Position numbers and translations under genes: made by a program
Notes under the pieces: model-generated
Seen by the model: the letters and a program-made list of their open reading frames with translations, nothing else
Told to the model about the DNA's origin: nothing
Databases searched by the model: none
Assembly: GCA_045636165.1 (NCBI GenBank)
Contig: JAZTWZ010000127.1
Coordinates: forward strand, 1-9,717
Source of the DNA: SIG480 sp045636165
Lineage (GTDB): Bacteria; Bacillota; Clostridia; Oscillospirales; JAAYXM01
DNA: 9,717 nucleotides
Reading direction: 5' to 3'
Shown here: positions 7,384-9,717 of the stretch, one piece after another
Layout of the letters: each line of letters starts with the position of its first letter
Position numbering within the stretch: position 1 is the stretch's first letter

Positions 7384-7659
7384 ATGTTTGAAAAAATTCT
7401 GATCGTCTATGTTATATGGAATGTAGTGGTTATGCTCGTTTTCGGGCTTGATAAGCTTCTTGCGAAAATGGACGCGTGGCGCATTTCTGAAAAAACACTC
7501 TTTACGCTTGCGCTCTTCTTCGGAGCTGCAGGAGCATGGGCAGGTATGCGAATCTTCCGCCATAAAACCCGTCACAACAGTTTTGTTTACGGTATTCCGC
7601 TTCTCGCGCTGGTCAATCTCGCAGCTGTTTATTTTATAATCTACAGACTTGACATATAG
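7384..7659 (+). CDS. DUF1294 small membrane protein
   Basis: This is a 91-residue protein with three hydrophobic stretches (about 3-21, 38-55 and 70-88) and the DUF1294 signature: a DK near the end of the first segment (FGLDKLLAK), WRISE, an alanine/glycine-rich second segment (FFGAAGAWAGM) and the charged loop RHKTRHNSF. Family members are small inner-membrane proteins of unknown function, sometimes fused to cold-shock domains in other bacteria. A good GGAGGG site (7372-7377) inside the end of rluD precedes the ATG, and only one base separates the two genes, so it is the last member of the operon. Its final codons overlap the -35 box of the downstream thiamine promoter. Confidence 0.88.
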   Translation: MFEKILIVYVIWNVVVMLVFGLDKLLAKMDAWRISEKTLFTLALFFGAAGAWAGMRIFRHKTRHNSFVYGIPLLALVNLAAVYFIIYRLDI

Positions 7660-7677
7660 CGATGATAGCTATATAAT
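7649..7677 (+). promoter_or_regulatory. Consensus SigA promoter for the TPP riboswitch-thiT unit
   Basis: A perfect TTGACA (7649-7654) and a perfect TATAAT (7672-7677) are separated by 17 bases, the ideal housekeeping arrangement. Transcription should begin near 7684, about ten bases before the riboswitch aptamer. The -35 box lies over the last codons of the DUF1294 gene (stop 7657-7659). No terminator separates the upstream operon, so some operon transcript may also run into the riboswitch. A promoter this strong fits a gene whose control is left to the downstream RNA switch. Confidence 0.9.
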
Positions 7678-7685
7678 AAGCATAT

Positions 7686-7782
7686 AACTTAATAGGGGAG
7701 CTGAGTGAACTTGGCTGAGAGAGGGATTTTAGCCCGAAACCCGTGAACCTGATGCGGATAATGCCGACGGAGGAAAAGCTTT
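7686..7782 (+). promoter_or_regulatory. TPP (thiamine pyrophosphate) riboswitch aptamer
   Basis: All conserved blocks of the THI element are present in order. GGGGAGC is at 7695-7701. The P3 stem is AGCTGA (7699-7704) with TTGGCT (7711-7716). The pyrimidine-sensing GGCTGAGA is at 7713-7720. An optional P3a stem pairs GGG (7723-7725) with CCC (7733-7735). ACCCGTGAACCTGAT is at 7739-7753. The P5 hairpin pairs CGG (7755-7757) with CCG (7764-7766) around GATAATG, the pyrophosphate side. The aptamer closes with CGGAGGAA (7768-7775). P1 is short and weak (CTT 7688-7690 with AAG 7776-7778), so its limits are approximate. In this class, binding of TPP lowers expression of the downstream gene. Confidence 0.97.
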
Positions 7783-7795
7783 GATGTTTTACAAA

Positions 7796-7835
7796 ACGCG
7801 TTTTGCATATTCCGCAGAACGCGTTCTTTTGTTGT
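7796..7835 (+). terminator. Intrinsic terminator, the expression platform of the TPP riboswitch
   Basis: An 11-base-pair stem forms between ACGCGTTTTGC (7796-7806) and GCAGAACGCGT (7814-7824), with one G-U pair and a 7-base loop. A T-rich run (TTCTTTTGTTGT, 7824-7835) follows at once. Its place, between the aptamer and thiT, marks it as the regulated terminator: TPP-bound RNA should stop here. I could not identify a convincing antiterminator. GTTT-TACA-AAAC just upstream (7787-7798) could form a small competing hairpin. Confidence 0.85.
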
Positions 7836-7852
7836 CAACTCCCTTCAGTTTA

Positions 7853-7862
7853 AAAGGAGAAG
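7853..7862 (+). promoter_or_regulatory. Ribosome-binding site that fixes the thiT start
   Basis: AAAGGAGAAG lies 8 bases (from GGAG) before ATG 7868, downstream of the terminator hairpin. It is the expected site for thiT and outweighs the alternative in-frame ATG at 7784, which would have to be translated through the terminator. Confidence 0.88.
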
Positions 7863-7867
7863 CAAAA

Positions 7868-8413
7868 ATGGAAACAAAAACAAGAAATATAACCCTTTGC
7901 GCCGTTATGATAGCGCTCGCAACGGTTCTTTCGATGATTCCGATATATAACGCGCCGTTTGGCGGAACGGTAACTCTCGGAAGTATGGTTCCGCTTGTGC
8001 TTGTATGTGTGATGATAAAAGATTACAGATGGAGTCGTCTCGCGTGCTTTACATATTCACTTATCCAGATGCTCATAGGTTTTACTGCACCGCCGACTAC
8101 AACGCTTTTGTATTTTGTGGCAGTAGTGCTTCTTGACTATGTAATTCCTTTTACAGGTATATTCGTTGTAAACCCGATATCGAAGCTCTTTAAAAATGAG
8201 CTTGTTGGAATTGGTGTAGGCGCGGCAGTTGCAATGGTCAGGAGATTTATCTGCCATTTCCTCAGCGGAATACTTATCTGGGGCGTGTATGCGCCCGAAG
8301 GTCAGCCTGTGTGGCTGTATTCAGTTTTGTATAACGGCGGATATATGCTCCCCGAGCTTGTGATAACAACCGTTGCTTCAACCGTAATTTACGGAGTAAT
8401 AAGAAAAAGATAG
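7868..8413 (+). CDS. thiT: ThiT, thiamine-specific S component of an ECF transporter
   Basis: ThiT is the membrane subunit that binds thiamine outside the cell and works with a shared ECF energizing module (EcfA, EcfA', EcfT), not encoded in this window. The product is 181 residues with about six hydrophobic segments. The N-terminal helix carries an AxxxA-type surface for EcfT contact (VMIALATVLS). Family motifs are PIYNAPFGGTVTLGSMVP (25-42), RRFICHFLSGILIWGVYAPEG (125-145) and YSVLYNGGYMLPE (151-163). His130, Trp138, Tyr151 and Asn156 keep the spacing of the thiamine-binding residues of Lactococcus ThiT as I recall them, and Asp90 probably takes the place of the binding Glu. The upstream TPP riboswitch independently supports thiamine as substrate. 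The start is ATG 7868, set by its ribosome-binding site. Confidence 0.95.
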   Translation: METKTRNITLCAVMIALATVLSMIPIYNAPFGGTVTLGSMVPLVLVCVMIKDYRWSRLACFTYSLIQMLIGFTAPPTTTLLYFVAVVLLDYVIPFTGIFVVNPISKLFKNELVGIGVGAAVAMVRRFICHFLSGILIWGVYAPEGQPVWLYSVLYNGGYMLPELVITTVASTVIYGVIRKR

Positions 8414-8414
8414 T

Positions 8415-8448
8415 AAAAAGGAACTCCCCTTAAGGGGAGTTCCTTTTT
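8415..8448. terminator. Bidirectional intrinsic terminator between thiT and sigG
   Basis: A perfect 34-base palindrome: AAAAAGGAACTCCCC (8415-8429), a TTAA loop, and GGGGAGTTCCTTTTT (8434-8448). It gives a GC-rich stem with a five-T run in either direction, so it can end both the thiT transcript (+) and the sigG transcript (-). It begins one base after the thiT stop and overlaps two bases of the sigG stop codon. Confidence 0.95.
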
Positions 8449-9223
8449 ATAACTCATCTTTGATTCTGTCGATTGCACCTTTTTCAAGACGGGAGACTTG
8501 CGCCTGGCTTATGCCGATTTCTTCGGCGACCTCGGTTTGCGTTTTTCCGTCGAAAAAGCGGAGAGAAAGAATTCTCCTTTCGCGGTCATTGAGCCGCGAA
8601 ATAGCTTCCTTGAGTGCTATTCGCTCGAGCCAGTTTTCATCGGTGTTTTTCGTATCTCCTACCTGGTCCATAACGCAGATTGTATCGCCGCCCGAATCTG
8701 AATATACAGGCTCGTAAAGGGAAACGGGATCCATAATTCCGTCGAGAGCGAAGACTATTTCTTCTACGGGCTTGTCCATAGCCTTTGCAATTTCCGAGAC
8801 GGACGGCTCGCGCTGATTTTCGTTTGTGAGTTTTTCTTTGATTTGCAGAGCGCGGTATGCAGTATCGCGCATTGAACGGGATATTCTTATTGCACTGTTG
8901 TCGCGGAGATATCTTCTGATTTCGCCGATAACCATTGGTACGGCGTAGGTCGAGAGACGAAGTCCGAGGGTTACATCAAAGTTGTCAATTGCTTTTATAA
9001 GACCTACGCACCCGACCTGAAAAAGGTCATCAACCGATTCTCCACGGTTTGCAAAACGCTGTATAACGCTTAAGACAAGCCTTAAATTTCCCGAAATAAG
9101 CTCATCTCGTGCTGAGATGTCACCGTCCTTGTAACGGTGGAGGAGGTTTGTTGTTTCTTCTCCTGTGAGAACCTTGAGTTTGGATGTGTTTACGCCGCAT
9201 ATTTCTACTTTTTCGTGTATCAA
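8447..9223 (-). CDS. sigG: RNA polymerase sporulation sigma factor SigG (late forespore)
   Basis: SigG directs late gene expression in the forespore after engulfment. The product is 258 residues, almost the Bacillus length (260). The N-terminus HEKVEICGVNTSKL is diagnostic of SigG. Region 2 is strongly conserved (GNLRLVLSVIQRFANRGE, DDLFQVGCVGLIKAIDNFD, STYAVPMVIGEIRRYLRDN), then region 3 (RSMRDTAYRALQIKEKL) and DPVSLYEP. Region 4 carries a helix-turn-helix (RRILSLRFFDGKTQTEVAEE, then ISQAQVSRLEKGA). The start is TTG (9223-9221): the reading matches the family from its first residues, and a GGGAGGG site lies 7 bases upstream. No ATG gives a sensible protein. It lies 75 bases downstream of sigE on the same strand. 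A rare start codon and a masked ribosome-binding site suggest deliberately restrained translation. Confidence 0.97.
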   Translation of the reverse strand: MIHEKVEICGVNTSKLKVLTGEETTNLLHRYKDGDISARDELISGNLRLVLSVIQRFANRGESVDDLFQVGCVGLIKAIDNFDVTLGLRLSTYAVPMVIGEIRRYLRDNSAIRISRSMRDTAYRALQIKEKLTNENQREPSVSEIAKAMDKPVEEIVFALDGIMDPVSLYEPVYSDSGGDTICVMDQVGDTKNTDENWLERIALKEAISRLNDRERRILSLRFFDGKTQTEVAEEIGISQAQVSRLEKGAIDRIKDEL

Positions 9224-9230
9224 AAATTAA

Positions 9231-9237
9231 CCCTCCC
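9231..9237 (-). promoter_or_regulatory. sigG ribosome-binding site
   Basis: Read on the minus strand this is GGGAGGG, 7 bases before the TTG start. It is a strong site and supports the TTG. It is also the 3' arm of the hairpin described at 9232-9275. Confidence 0.88.
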
Positions 9238-9275
9238 AAAAGCAAAGAACTTATTATCATTATTGCCTTGGGAGG
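9232..9275 (-). promoter_or_regulatory. Leader hairpin able to mask the sigG ribosome-binding site
   Basis: On the minus strand CCTCCCAA (9275-9268) is exactly complementary to TTGGGAGG (9239-9232), which contains the sigG Shine-Dalgarno core. A small internal loop follows, then a second short stem, GCAA (9266-9263) with TTGC (9245-9242), around a 17-base loop. Transcripts from sigE into sigG would contain both arms and could hide the ribosome-binding site. In Bacillus subtilis a leader hairpin is known to limit sigG translation. On the plus strand the same repeat ends in TTGGGAGG followed by seven Ts, so it could instead act as a terminator for antisense transcripts. Confidence 0.7.
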
Positions 9276-9287
9276 TTTTTTTAATAC
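9259..9287 (-). promoter_or_regulatory. Probable SigF/SigG-type forespore promoter of sigG
   Basis: On the minus strand GTATT (9287-9283) matches four of five positions of the GTATA-like -35 box used by SigF and SigG. After a 15-base spacer, GGCAATAAT (9267-9259) matches every fixed position of the SigF -10 pattern GGnnAnAnT. Transcription would begin near 9252. The anti-SD arm (9268-9275) lies inside the spacer, so transcripts from this promoter would lack it. Position between sigE and sigG matches the known Bacillus layout. The AT-rich context makes chance matches possible. Confidence 0.62.
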
Positions 9288-9298
9288 GATATAAAATT

Positions 9299-9717
9299 TT
9301 ATAACAGTCGGAGTATTTCGCTTCGTAGCCTTGAAATAATTCGTTTTTCGAGGCGCGATATGTAAGACTGCGATATTCCGAGAATATCCGCAACCTCTTT
9401 CTGTGTTTTTTCGCTTTCTCCTCCGATTCCGAAACGCATTTTTATGATCACCTGCTCCTTTTCGGGAAGAGAAGAAAGAGCGCTTAAAAGAAGCTCACGG
9501 TCTGTTTCGTCTTCAAGCGGACGGATGACGGAATCTGCCTCTGTTCCGAGAATGTCGGAAAGGAGAAGCTCGTTTCCGTCCCAATCTGTGTTGAGCGGTT
9601 CGTCAAAAGAAATTTCAGTTTTCTGCGAGGCAGTTTTACGAAGATACATAAGTATCTCGTTTTCTATGCAACGCGAGGCATAAGTTGCAAGCTTTATTTT
9701 TTTGTCGGGGTTATAAG
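9299..9717 (-). CDS. sigE: RNA polymerase sporulation sigma factor SigE (early mother cell), N-terminal part outside the window
   Basis: SigE drives early mother-cell gene expression and is made as an inactive precursor that SpoIIGA cleaves. The window holds the last 138 codons out of about 240; the frame stays open to the right edge, so the ATG at 9649 is internal. The visible part starts in region 2 with NPDKKIKLATYASRCIENE and ILMYLRK (promoter melting and -10 recognition), continues with SFDEPLNTDWDGNELLLSD, a SigE hallmark, and ends with region 4 (EKEQVIIKMRFG, KTQKEVADILGISQ, SYISRLEKRIISRLR). These are close to the Bacillus SigE sequence. The cleaved pro-sequence and any spoIIGA gene would lie to the right of the window. 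sigG follows 75 bases downstream on the same strand, the classic order. Confidence 0.96.
   Translation of the reverse strand, partial: YNPDKKIKLATYASRCIENEILMYLRKTASQKTEISFDEPLNTDWDGNELLLSDILGTEADSVIRPLEDETDRELLLSALSSLPEKEQVIIKMRFGIGGESEKTQKEVADILGISQSYISRLEKRIISRLRSEILRLL

Noticed and set aside
7784..7867. Longer ThiT starting at ATG 7784 (or TTG 7781), in frame, with GGAGG (7769-7773) of the riboswitch as ribosome-binding site
   Set aside because: The extra 28 codons run straight through the terminator hairpin and do not resemble ThiT. The GGAGG is a conserved part of the aptamer. ATG 7868 has a good site of its own and matches the family N-terminus.

Overview
The window looks like a chromosomal segment of a spore-forming Firmicute, most likely a member of the Clostridia (an Oscillospirales-type anaerobe is my inference). 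It encodes SepF and DivIVA, which are Gram-positive division and polarity proteins, and the sporulation sigma factors SigE and SigG. No mobile element, CRISPR array, rRNA or tRNA gene was seen. There is no gene-free stretch over 300 bases; the longest (7660-7867) is filled by a promoter, a TPP riboswitch and a terminator.

Region 1 (1-7659, + strand) is one tightly packed, apparently co-transcribed cluster. Its order is an HlyD-like membrane-fusion protein (5' end cut off), yggS/ylmE (PLP homeostasis), sepF, yggT/ylmG, divIVA, ileS, lspA, an rluD-like pseudouridine synthase and a small DUF1294 membrane protein. Gaps run from 26 bases down to a 4-base overlap. This is the conserved Firmicute 'ylm' division cluster joined to isoleucyl-tRNA charging, lipoprotein maturation and rRNA modification. 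The ylmH and ylmD genes found in the Bacillus version are absent from the stretch seen here.

Region 2 (7649-8448, + strand) is a self-contained thiamine-uptake unit. A perfect-consensus SigA promoter sits over the last codons of the DUF1294 gene. It is followed by a complete TPP riboswitch aptamer, a rho-independent terminator hairpin as the expression platform, and thiT, the thiamine-binding S component of an ECF transporter. A 34-base perfect palindrome ends the unit and also serves as the terminator for the convergent sigG gene.

Region 3 (8447-9717, - strand) holds sigG and the 3' part of sigE, transcribed right to left. The 75-base gap between them is the most interesting piece of non-coding DNA here. 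The sigG Shine-Dalgarno sequence can pair with an upstream anti-SD arm, and that arm lies wholly inside the spacer of a good SigF-type (forespore) promoter. Read-through mRNA from sigE would therefore carry a masked ribosome-binding site, while mRNA from the forespore promoter would start downstream of the masking arm. sigG also uses a TTG start codon. The parts are recognisable and a similar leader hairpin is known for Bacillus sigG, so this is an unusually compact form of a known regulatory idea rather than a new system. I found no convincing undescribed multi-gene system in the window.
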